A DNA stretch of 38,794 bases from MGIIb-O2 sp964003245 (GTDB lineage: Archaea; Thermoplasmatota; Poseidoniia; Poseidoniales; Thalassarchaeaceae). The notes under the pieces were generated by a model. That model was not told the origin of the DNA. It made no database searches and saw only the letters and a list, made by a program, of their open reading frames with translations. Location of the stretch: NCBI GenBank assembly GCA_964003245.1, contig CAXFIU010000012.1:1-38794 (forward strand). The letters run 5' to 3'. This document shows positions 24,252 to 32,168 of the stretch, piece by piece. A program made the translations under genes and the position numbers. Within the stretch, counting starts at the first letter, position 1. The number at the start of each line of letters is the position of its first letter.

Positions 24252-24908
24252 TTATTGTAAAGCTAATCTCCTAGCACATGCTTCTAAACTCTCATTATCA
24301 TTTACAAGTGCTCTGATATATTTAGGAATTATGTGATTAGACTGCTTAAGTTCTATTAAATCACCTACCCATTCTACTTTGGTTGAAGGGAAATTTGAAT
24401 CTTCACCAAATTCATGTACTGTCCAAATAGAACATCCAGATTCATCTTCGTCAATTATTTGACGGAACCATGGTGAAGGATTTTTAGACTTTTTAAGATC
24501 ATTTCTTTCAATAAATCTAACTATACAATCACCAGATACAAATTTCCAACCAAAATCTTCAAGCCAACTTATCGAAATGTCGTCTTCTGCACCGGGCTGG
24601 AACCAAATTAATGGAGGAGAACTGATATGTCTAATCATTAATTTTTTGATGACTTCTCGAGCACGTTCTGGTGCAAGAAATAATACTACAATTTCTATTT
24701 CGACACCTTCTTCTATATCCGATCGTATTGGTATTCCCGTAATTGTAGCACCTGCATCTCTAGGATGTACTGGTACAACTCTCCAACCTCTCTGAGAAAT
24801 TTCTCCTACAGCTGTATGTGCAGTTCTTTCTTTATTGAGACCTGCACCTACAATATGTATACTACTAATGTTTGATAATTTCTTACTCATATCATCTACT
24901 TTTAGCAT
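24252..24908 (-). CDS. CoA-binding-domain (YccU-like) Rossmann protein with C-terminal extension
   Basis: 218 residues. The first 140 match the CoA_binding_2 fold: HIVGAGLNKERTAHTAVGEI at the nucleotide loop, VVPVHPRDAGATITGIPI, VVLFLAPERA, and PLIWFQPGAEDD followed by FVSGDCIVRF. The last 75 residues, with Trp-rich WFRQI, IWTVHEF and a helical tail, are an addition to the usual 140-residue protein and are not recognised. Family members bind CoA or a related nucleotide but mostly lack a proven reaction. It converges with the phospho-lyase gene (40 bp between stops); AT-rich sequence there shows no clear hairpin. Confidence 0.8.
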   Translation of the reverse strand: MLKVDDMSKKLSNISSIHIVGAGLNKERTAHTAVGEISQRGWRVVPVHPRDAGATITGIPIRSDIEEGVEIEIVVLFLAPERAREVIKKLMIRHISSPPLIWFQPGAEDDISISWLEDFGWKFVSGDCIVRFIERNDLKKSKNPSPWFRQIIDEDESGCSIWTVHEFGEDSNFPSTKVEWVGDLIELKQSNHIIPKYIRALVNDNESLEACARRLALQ

Positions 24909-25018
24909 GTTGAAACATCCTGTTCAAGAGAATCATAAAATGATTACTATATACACTGTAAGGATATTCGCTTACATAAGATTGTTATTAATGTAAATAC
25001 AGAATTATTTGAAACGCA

Positions 25019-25047
25019 TAACATAATATGCTACGGATTTTATGTTA
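25019..25047. promoter_or_regulatory. Inverted repeat before the photolyase gene
   Basis: 8-bp perfect arms TAACATAA and TTATGTTA are separated by 13 bp, ending 5 bp before the photolyase ATG. Position suggests an operator or a 5' hairpin. The AT-rich background makes chance plausible. Confidence 0.35.
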
Positions 25048-25052
25048 CCTGC

Positions 25053-26585
25053 ATGGCCGTAGATGTCGTTTGGTTCAAGCGAGATTTGAGGTGTAGAGAT
25101 CATGCTCCCCTGCTAAGTGCTTCTTTGTCAGGAAAACCCGTTCTATGTTTATTCATGATAGAAACTCAAAGATTGGAACTCAAAGATACCTCGCCAATGC
25201 ATATTAATTGGGAATTAGATTGTGCAGTAGCATTATCAAAAGATATTAAAAAAATAGGTTTAGATATTCATTTTCACGTAGGAGAGGCAAAAGATATCTT
25301 GGAAGGAATACATTGTAAGCATGGAATTCATAGAATTCTTAGTCACGAAGAAACGGGAAATTCATGGTCGTATGAAAGAGATAAAATGATATCTAAATGG
25401 TGCCAGTCGAAAGATATTATTTGGGATGAGTATCCGAATAATGGAGTTATTAGGAGATTAAAAAATCGAGATTTATGGAAAAGGAAAAGAGATTCAAGAA
25501 TGCGTATTCCAATTAATGAGGCCCCCTTATTTAGTAATGGTATAATATTTGATGAGAGTATACCAGGAATAAATGATTTAGGGTTCGAGAATAGCCTTCG
25601 TAAGGATTGGCCAGAAGCAGGTGAAGAAGCAGCAATGAAAAGATTGAATCAGTTTCTAGATTGTGATAGTAAAAGATATAATCAGTCAATTTCTAGTCCA
25701 ATATTATCCATTAAACATGGTTCAAGACTTTCACCCTACTTTACTACAGGGGTACTTTCTATGAGACGAGTTGTACAGAAAACCAATGAAAAAATAAATT
25801 TTATTAAAAATAATAAAGAAACTATTGATAATCACAGAAGTTGGATTCGGAATCTGAGTTCATTTCGGAGAAGATTAGCATGGAGATGTCACTTTATTCA
25901 AAAGTTAGAGATGGAACCAAACCTAGATTTAGTGGCCCAGAACCCACTAATCGAAAAAAATATGGATAGAAAGTTAGATCCATGTCGATTTGATAAATGG
26001 GCAAATGGCAATACTGGTTGGCCATTTTTTGATGCATGCATGAGGCAATTAAAGGCAACAGGTTGGATTAATTTCAGAATGAGAGCAATGATGATGTCAT
26101 GTGCATCTTATAACCTATGGTTACCATGGAAAGAAACTGGAGAATACCTTGCTAAACTATTCTTAGATTATGAGCCAGGAATTCATTGGTCTCAGGTAGG
26201 AATGCAATCTGGCACCACGGGAATAAATACAATTAGAGCCTATTCAATGACTAAGCAAGGAAAAGACCACGATCCTAATGGCGAATATATTAGAAAGTGG
26301 GTTCCTGAATTATCAATGGTGCCTACTGATTACATTCATGAACCATGGAAAATGTCAGAAAAGATACAGGAATCTATAATCTGCCATATAGGTAAAGACT
26401 ACCCTGAGCCAATATTGAACGAGATAGAAAGTAGGAAAGAAGGGATTAAAAAAAGTTATTCAGCAAGGAAAGGAGATGATGTTAGAAATATCAGTCATCA
26501 AATTTTAAAGAAACATGGTAGTAGAAGCAAAACAAGGAAAAGAACTACTCTTAAATCCTCTAAAATACAAAAAAAATTATTCTGA
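25053..26585 (+). CDS. Photolyase/cryptochrome-family flavoprotein
   Basis: 510 residues. The N-terminal Rossmann domain (VVWFKRDLRCRDHAPLL) is the antenna-binding half. The C-terminal half has the FAD region GNTGWPFFDACMRQLKATGWINFRMR and the HDPNGEYIRKWVPEL motif. The usual class I stretch with NxGGWQW is replaced by GIHWSQVGMQSGTTGINTIRAYSMTKQG, so it belongs to a divergent photolyase/cryptochrome branch. The last 40 residues are basic (KTRKRTTLKSS), suggesting DNA contact. Repair of UV dimers would suit a surface-water organism; signalling cannot be excluded. An inverted repeat precedes the start. Confidence 0.92.
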   Translation: MAVDVVWFKRDLRCRDHAPLLSASLSGKPVLCLFMIETQRLELKDTSPMHINWELDCAVALSKDIKKIGLDIHFHVGEAKDILEGIHCKHGIHRILSHEETGNSWSYERDKMISKWCQSKDIIWDEYPNNGVIRRLKNRDLWKRKRDSRMRIPINEAPLFSNGIIFDESIPGINDLGFENSLRKDWPEAGEEAAMKRLNQFLDCDSKRYNQSISSPILSIKHGSRLSPYFTTGVLSMRRVVQKTNEKINFIKNNKETIDNHRSWIRNLSSFRRRLAWRCHFIQKLEMEPNLDLVAQNPLIEKNMDRKLDPCRFDKWANGNTGWPFFDACMRQLKATGWINFRMRAMMMSCASYNLWLPWKETGEYLAKLFLDYEPGIHWSQVGMQSGTTGINTIRAYSMTKQGKDHDPNGEYIRKWVPELSMVPTDYIHEPWKMSEKIQESIICHIGKDYPEPILNEIESRKEGIKKSYSARKGDDVRNISHQILKKHGSRSKTRKRTTLKSSKIQKKLF

Positions 26586-26647
26586 TCATTTTTAGAGAAA
26601 TAAATTTTTACCGACAACATTATTCATAAAACTAATCAGCAGTAAAT

Positions 26648-27892
26648 ATGGAAAAGGAATCACGACTTTTCACACCTGTATTGTTGATAGGATGTTCAAT
26701 AGTATTAGTCGGGTTCGCTATTAGAGCATCATTTGGCGTTTTCCAAATACCAATTCAAGAAGAATTTGGTTGGCCAAGATCTGAGTTTAGTTTAGCAATA
26801 GCAATACAGAATCTAGCTTGGGGATTTGGTGCTCCTTTTTTCGGAGCATTTGCTGAAAAAATCGGAGATAAAAAAGCAATAATCTTAGGTGCGATATTAT
26901 ATTCACTAGGGCTTGTATTAACAACTGGAGCAAATACACCTGTCGAGATACAACTTTATGAAATATTAGTTGGATTTGGGATCGCTGGTACTGGGTTTGG
27001 AGTTATCTTAGCTGTAGTTGGAAGAGCCAGTGCGCCGGAACATAGAGCCATGAGTCTAGCAATAGCAACTGCTTCGGGATCTGCAGGTCAAATTGTAGGT
27101 CCAACAGTAGCAATAATATTATTGAAGACAATGACTTGGCAAACTGTTTTCTTGATATTCGCAATATCAATATTAGTAATATTACTTTTGCTCCCATTCA
27201 TGCGTTATCCTGAAAGAGCGTCGAAAGAAGAAATCGAAGAGTCACTGAGTGAAATATTACTGATAGCTTTCAAAGACCCGACATATATGATGATATTCGT
27301 AGGATTTTTCTCCTGTGGTTACCAACTTGCATTCATAACTGCACATTTTCCAGCATTGGTTACAGAAATGAGTGCTCCTATCGATCCGGCAGGATGGTGT
27401 GGTGATCTAGGTATAGAAACAACGGCAGCACTCGGCGGGATGGCAATATCTGTAATCGGGGCTGCAAATATATTTGGCACATTAATGGCTGGTTGGGCAG
27501 GAAAAAGGTTTGGTAAGAAATGGTTACTATCGGGTATATATGCAGGGAGATCAATAGCTGCTGCTTGGTTTATTCTAACGCCAATTACTGCCAACACCGT
27601 CCTAATATTCTCTTTCGCAATGGGGTTTTTATGGCTAGCAACTGTGCCATTGACAAGTGGTTTAGTAGCACATATATATGGAATAAAATATATGGCCACA
27701 TTATACGGAATTGTATTCTTTTCACACCAATTGGGAAGCTTTGTTGGAGTATACCTTGGCGGGGTTCTGTATGATATGTATGGAAGTTATACAACAGTCT
27801 GGTGGATTGGTATCGCAGTAGGAGTATTTTCTTCATTGATTCATTTACCTGTAAGGGAAGAACCAAGAGTCAATATTGTTAGTAATGAGTAA
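26648..27892 (+). CDS. MFS transporter, 12 transmembrane segments
   Basis: 414 residues, nearly all hydrophobic, with about twelve helices. After the first helix, GVFQIPIQEEFGWPRSEFS is typical of the MCT/OFA-like monocarboxylate and related MFS carriers, and the loop after TM2 carries FAEKIGDKKAI, the MFS cytoplasmic GxxxDR/K-like motif. A second such loop, GWAGKRFGKKW, follows TM8. The substrate may be an organic acid or small metabolite, but sequence does not settle this. It is 62 bp after the photolyase gene on the same strand and converges with the OleC-like gene, whose stop codon is 2 bp away. Confidence 0.9.
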   Translation: MEKESRLFTPVLLIGCSIVLVGFAIRASFGVFQIPIQEEFGWPRSEFSLAIAIQNLAWGFGAPFFGAFAEKIGDKKAIILGAILYSLGLVLTTGANTPVEIQLYEILVGFGIAGTGFGVILAVVGRASAPEHRAMSLAIATASGSAGQIVGPTVAIILLKTMTWQTVFLIFAISILVILLLLPFMRYPERASKEEIEESLSEILLIAFKDPTYMMIFVGFFSCGYQLAFITAHFPALVTEMSAPIDPAGWCGDLGIETTAALGGMAISVIGAANIFGTLMAGWAGKRFGKKWLLSGIYAGRSIAAAWFILTPITANTVLIFSFAMGFLWLATVPLTSGLVAHIYGIKYMATLYGIVFFSHQLGSFVGVYLGGVLYDMYGSYTTVWWIGIAVGVFSSLIHLPVREEPRVNIVSNE

Positions 27893-27894
27893 TC

Positions 27895-29526
27895 TCATGA
27901 TTTATCGCATAACCAATGACTTAATTCCTCACGTCTGATTTTTGCCTCGTGGCCTGAATCAACAGGAAATTCCTCACTGTATAATGTGAATGCAAAATCA
28001 ATATCATCCCCCAATAATTCACATAAGATAGGAATTGATTGAATTAGTTTGTCCAGAAGAATATTCCAATTCGCCCCATTATCCTCAACAATAATAGATG
28101 CTTGAATATTATTAGGACCATTCACTAAAGCTGTACGGATACCAAACATTGAATCTAAAAATGGTTCAATTTGTTTAGGGTACAATGTTATGCCATTAGA
28201 TAATTCAACTCTGTGTTTTTTTCTTCCAACCAGCCAAATTCTATTTTCATCATCTGTATATCCAAGATCTCCGGTTCTATGCCAGATGCTACCATCATTT
28301 TCGTCTAAAGCCCATGTTAGAGGCCCACCGAATAATTCCTCATCATCACCTACTAATCGAGTATAAACAACAGATCCACTGACAGATATTTCCCCTATAC
28401 TATCACCAGATACATCTACGGCAGAAGAATTATCAAAGTCTCCTGATAATTCTTTGAATGTAAGAATTCTAATTCTAACTCCCTTGACTGCTGTCCCTAA
28501 ACAGATACCTTTACCTGATTTAGTTTCAAACTCAGTTTGAAAGATATGCTTAGTCTGATTTTGGCAAAGAGGAAATCCTTCAGTAGCACCATAAACAAGA
28601 TGAAAACCACCATTTTTTGGACGATTAGGAGATAAATGAGGTTCTATATTCCTAACAACTTCTGAGGGCACTGATTCACCGCCGACGTACAATCTTTCCA
28701 GAGTAGGAATCTTGGTTTCACTAACATTTTCAAGATAATTGGAAAGATTAATTGCTGAAGGAGGTGATAGGAAACATGCACTAATAGACCACTTATTTAT
28801 TGCCTCAACTATCTCTTCCCCTGTAGTCTTTTTTGGTTTGTTTGTATGAAGTATTGATGTCATTCCAATTAAAGGGTGGGTAATTAAAGTTCCAGAGCGT
28901 CCAAAAAATATGTCATCACTACTAATTCCCTCAGATTCTAAGATTTTAATATGTGAATGGAGCATGGCATGATTGTAAATTACACCTTTAGCAGGGCCAG
29001 TAGATCCAGTAGTATATTTTACAAATACTGATTCTCCTAACCAATCGATATCGGAATCGATAATATACTCCGAATTATTATTCGGGTCAGAATAATAAGA
29101 TTTTATTTCACTCATGGGCAAAATCTTTTGAGATGAGTTTCGTAATCTAAGAAACCAACTAAGGAATAAAATTTTACGACTACCAATCAAAGCATTAATC
29201 TTAGCACGACTTATTATCAATCTCAATTGTTTTCTCCCATTACGACTCTTGATATCTAAATTAGGTGGGAATAAGGGTATTACCCCGAGCTTAAACATCC
29301 CATAAATCAGAATAATAAAATCAATGCTAGGCCTAACCATCACTAGATTTTTCATACCTCTTCTAAATCCTTTATTTTCGAGATAAAATGCGACTCTACT
29401 ACTTTTCTGATCTAATTCTTTGAATGATATTTCTTCATATTGCTTTGAATTGTTAAGTCGGAAAGCAAATGCGATCTTATCAGGATGGGATATAACTCTC
29501 TCAGAAAGAAGTGATAAAATATTCAT
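27895..29526 (-). CDS. OleC-like AMP-dependent acyl ligase / beta-lactone synthetase relative
   Basis: 543-residue member of the ANL adenylating superfamily. A3 loop FVKYTTGSTGPAKGVIYNHA, A5 YGATEGFP, A7 WHRTGDLGY and A8 GRKKHRVEL are clear. GSTGPAKGVIYxH, GRKxHRVE and the C-terminal FPVDSGHEAKIRREELSHW recall OleC, which closes beta-hydroxy acids to beta-lactones in olefin synthesis and ends in a similar FPVDxRHNAKIxREKL. The residue aligned with the OleC His is variable, and no oleA, oleB or oleD lies in the window. It follows a small ORF6C-like gene by 23 bp. It might make a beta-lactone or activate an acid for another use. Confidence 0.82.
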   Translation of the reverse strand: MNILSLLSERVISHPDKIAFAFRLNNSKQYEEISFKELDQKSSRVAFYLENKGFRRGMKNLVMVRPSIDFIILIYGMFKLGVIPLFPPNLDIKSRNGRKQLRLIISRAKINALIGSRKILFLSWFLRLRNSSQKILPMSEIKSYYSDPNNNSEYIIDSDIDWLGESVFVKYTTGSTGPAKGVIYNHAMLHSHIKILESEGISSDDIFFGRSGTLITHPLIGMTSILHTNKPKKTTGEEIVEAINKWSISACFLSPPSAINLSNYLENVSETKIPTLERLYVGGESVPSEVVRNIEPHLSPNRPKNGGFHLVYGATEGFPLCQNQTKHIFQTEFETKSGKGICLGTAVKGVRIRILTFKELSGDFDNSSAVDVSGDSIGEISVSGSVVYTRLVGDDEELFGGPLTWALDENDGSIWHRTGDLGYTDDENRIWLVGRKKHRVELSNGITLYPKQIEPFLDSMFGIRTALVNGPNNIQASIIVEDNGANWNILLDKLIQSIPILCELLGDDIDFAFTLYSEEFPVDSGHEAKIRREELSHWLCDKS

Positions 29527-29549
29527 ACTTCACCTTTATGTTATTTTAA

Positions 29550-29777
29550 CTAAGAAGGATTCTCAACTAGAAAATCTATGTAATCCAAAACATCTTGGAA
29601 CTTTTCATCCGGTATTTCTTTGTATGATTGGGAAAATTTACTTTTCACGCAAATAGCTACGTGAGCATAGGGGTTTCTACCTCTTGGATGATTTCTAGAA
29701 GGAGGTAACTTACCAGATAATTTGTCTCCTGCTTCCTGAATATATGCCCATATTGCTTTCGCATTATCATCATTCAT
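29550..29777 (-). CDS. Small ORF6C-like protein next to a DNA methyltransferase
   Basis: 75 residues. The C-terminal half, ...GRNPYAHVAICVKSKFSQSYKEIPDEKFQDVLDYI, resembles the ORF6C/antirepressor-type module of phage proteins, which has a short basic helix followed by YxxIPxxxFxxxLxYI. The N-terminal part is helical (NAKAIWAYIQEAG). There is no DNA-binding motif that I can name. Its start overlaps the end of the D12 methyltransferase by 4 bp, so it is co-translated with it. It may be a methyltransferase partner, a restriction component or a phage remnant. The CDS is well supported by the overlap; the role is unknown. Confidence 0.6.
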   Translation of the reverse strand: MNDDNAKAIWAYIQEAGDKLSGKLPPSRNHPRGRNPYAHVAICVKSKFSQSYKEIPDEKFQDVLDYIDFLVENPS

Positions 29778-31117
29778 TGTATCAACTCAGAAGGATTTGT
29801 GATTTCCGAGTCGATGCGACGCAGTTCGGATACGATTTCTTTCAGACTTTCTATCGATTCAGGTTTACCATTAGTATCTGTAATCACCACAAACTCAACA
29901 TTCCTAGGCTTAGGAGAGAGTCTTGTTGGACTCACACGGTAACGGACGTATTCTCTTTTAACAATGCGCAGAGAACCCTTACTACCTAATATTCTCATCA
30001 TCTCCTCAAGAGGTATATTTCCTTCAGTACTATAGCTGGTTAGAATAAACTTAGCTGTAATATTATCAATCAATTCCTGAAACTCTTGGGCAGCCTTACG
30101 TTGTGAATTGTACGCACTTCGTCGCTCTGTCCTCCAATCAAGTCTTATTGCGGATTTTGTTCCGCGAGTTATTTTCTTAGGAAAATTAGGTTTATCCCAT
30201 AGAGTGACTGTGTTCAATACATGATAATTTGATCCATATGGATGCTGGTTATAAGGAGGATCGAGATAGACAATATCTGGAATTTCTCCTAAAATATTTG
30301 TTAATTTGAGGACTAATTTACCTGCATCTTCACGAGTTGAGAAATTCTTCTTCCCATTATCGAAAGTCAATGCAGGCCTCAATTCAATATCAGAACAAAT
30401 CCGATATTGTGCAGTGCCATTACTACCCCCCCAGCCTCTATGGAAGCCTTTGAAGACACCACTGGTATTACTGACATAGGAAACCGAGTACACGAATGAT
30501 GCCATAAGATAACCGAACTCCTCGGAAGTAATTTTTTCATCAACAACCCAGGAAGAAATTAGTTCGCGCATTGCGTCTATTTTCATTCCATTCTTTCGCA
30601 TGAAGAACAGTCGATCCTCTTCATGAATCAAATTATCATCATCTTCGGGACATAAGTGATTGGTGACATAACCTTCAATGGGTTCTACATCATTTAATAT
30701 TTTGAATACATTCTCACAACCACCAAGTTGGTCGAAATTAGGAGATTTATTATTCACGATTGTTCCAATAGCTATTTGTTCAGAATAAGGTTCCCAATCA
30801 TTTGATAGAACTCTGAAACCTAATTTTTTTGCAAATCTTGCCACTACTGTACTTCCTGAAAATAAATCGACAAAAGATCCTCCTTCAACTCCAGTAATAT
30901 CAATTGCTTGATGAATTATATCCAACAATTTTCTTTTGTTACCAATATATGGAATCAGTTGCGAAAAAACGTAATCATCAGTATCTCTAGCAGCGGTTTT
31001 CCTAAGGTGATGAAGTGTAATATCCTTCGAAAGCATCTGAATTCTAACCTTGGGAGCGATAGAGGTTCTATAATAACAATGAGGAAGAAGGTTAAATGGA
31101 AAAAGTAAATTATTCAT
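29774..31117 (-). CDS. D12-class N6-adenine DNA methyltransferase
   Basis: 447 residues. PYIGNKRKLLDII is the Dam-type motif X, FVDLFSGSTVVARF is SAM motif I, and IVYLDPPYNQHPYGSNYHVLN holds the catalytic DPPY motif IV. The order of motifs (X-I-IV) is that of alpha-class N6-adenine methyltransferases, as in Dam/M.DpnII and COG3392. The first 27 residues are unlike the family; ATG 31036 (MLSKDITL) is an equally good start, but the frame opens at ATG 31117, which overlaps the AlkB-like stop by 8 bp. No restriction endonuclease is adjacent, so it may be an orphan methyltransferase. The target site is unknown. Confidence 0.9.
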   Translation of the reverse strand: MNNLLFPFNLLPHCYYRTSIAPKVRIQMLSKDITLHHLRKTAARDTDDYVFSQLIPYIGNKRKLLDIIHQAIDITGVEGGSFVDLFSGSTVVARFAKKLGFRVLSNDWEPYSEQIAIGTIVNNKSPNFDQLGGCENVFKILNDVEPIEGYVTNHLCPEDDDNLIHEEDRLFFMRKNGMKIDAMRELISSWVVDEKITSEEFGYLMASFVYSVSYVSNTSGVFKGFHRGWGGSNGTAQYRICSDIELRPALTFDNGKKNFSTREDAGKLVLKLTNILGEIPDIVYLDPPYNQHPYGSNYHVLNTVTLWDKPNFPKKITRGTKSAIRLDWRTERRSAYNSQRKAAQEFQELIDNITAKFILTSYSTEGNIPLEEMMRILGSKGSLRIVKREYVRYRVSPTRLSPKPRNVEFVVITDTNGKPESIESLKEIVSELRRIDSEITNPSELIQ

Positions 31118-32126
31118 AATTAGGTATACGATGTGAGACCCATCGTTTCCATACGGGAGGTATTAAACAAGGCCACCAACATGCATAATATCCCGATGGT
31201 AATTCAGGAGCCTCTGGATGTGGTTCTAGTTTCCAGAAGGGAACGCTCGCTTGTAAATGATGATGGGAATGCCGAGTAAGTTCCAGTAATGACCAACGTG
31301 ACCAACGTGATTCAGTATTCCACGAATGCATAGCTGTTTGACGCTCGTCTAAGTCCCTCCTCAGCCCCCAATGACGTATGTAGTTTACATATTCTAAGGT
31401 TAGGATCGCTAATAATGAAAGTATTATCCAACCAGATAAAAGTACTAAGCCATTTGGAAAAGATAGTAAAATGACCCCAACTAGTATTTGCATTAAAAAT
31501 TGTTGAATTGCAGGATTTTTAAGTCCTCTTCTTCCTTTATTATTATGTACTCTACAGGCTGAAATGAATTGCCCCGGAATTGTCCTTAGCCAGAATAGCC
31601 AAACTCCCTCTTCCAATCTAGCACTAGCAGAATCTCTTTCAGTTGCCACCCATCTATGATGCACATGGTTATGCTCTGTAGTAAAATGTGAATAATTAAC
31701 AGAAAATAGAAGAAGTCGTGCAAGAATCCAACCAGGGCTTTTAGGTTTATGATGTCCTAGTTCATGAGCTGTCACAATTGCAGAAGCACCCGAACAGAGG
31801 CCAGTGGAAATTGCTGCAGTAATTACCCATAAATTAAGATCATTCTGTTCGAATGCAAACATGAAAAAAGTGCCAATTACAAAGAAATGCAATATTCCAT
31901 GGACCCACAATAAAATTTCAAAGGGAGTACCTGAATCTCTCGGAGGACGTGGGACCTTACTTTTACCCAATAGAATGTCTAGAAGTGGCCCTAAACCCCA
32001 AATAAAGATTACACCCATTGCAGTAAAAAAACCACCCATAAGATTACCTGATATTACTAAAATAGGGCTTATTAAACCTAATAAGTGTAAAAACCAAGGT
32101 TCAGGGGATAACTTATTTTCTCCCAT
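31110..32126 (-). CDS. AlkB-type membrane di-iron alkane/xylene monooxygenase
   Basis: 338-residue integral membrane protein with about six helices. The histidine boxes fit AlkB/XylM: HELGHH (121-126), EHNHVHH (151-157), NYIRHWG (248-254) and RHSHHHLQ (285-292). Standard AlkB has HELxHK, EHxxGHH, NYxEHYG and LQRHSDHHA, so the boxes are intact with small changes (G to V, E to R, Y to W). These place two irons and hydroxylate terminal carbons, using rubredoxin, which was not found here. Archaeal AlkB is unusual. Alternatives are other members of the fatty-acid desaturase/hydroxylase clan. CATAAAAATAA near 32145-32155 may be its TATA box. Confidence 0.85.
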   Translation of the reverse strand: MGENKLSPEPWFLHLLGLISPILVISGNLMGGFFTAMGVIFIWGLGPLLDILLGKSKVPRPPRDSGTPFEILLWVHGILHFFVIGTFFMFAFEQNDLNLWVITAAISTGLCSGASAIVTAHELGHHKPKSPGWILARLLLFSVNYSHFTTEHNHVHHRWVATERDSASARLEEGVWLFWLRTIPGQFISACRVHNNKGRRGLKNPAIQQFLMQILVGVILLSFPNGLVLLSGWIILSLLAILTLEYVNYIRHWGLRRDLDERQTAMHSWNTESRWSRWSLLELTRHSHHHLQASVPFWKLEPHPEAPELPSGYYACWWPCLIPPVWKRWVSHRIPNYE

Positions 32127-32168
32127 ATATTAGTCAAAGCATAGTTATTTTTATGTTTTTCTAAAATA

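Noticed and set aside
29550..31117. Prophage remnant
   Set aside because: Only one small protein resembles a phage module; no integrase, portal, capsid or attachment repeat is visible nearby.
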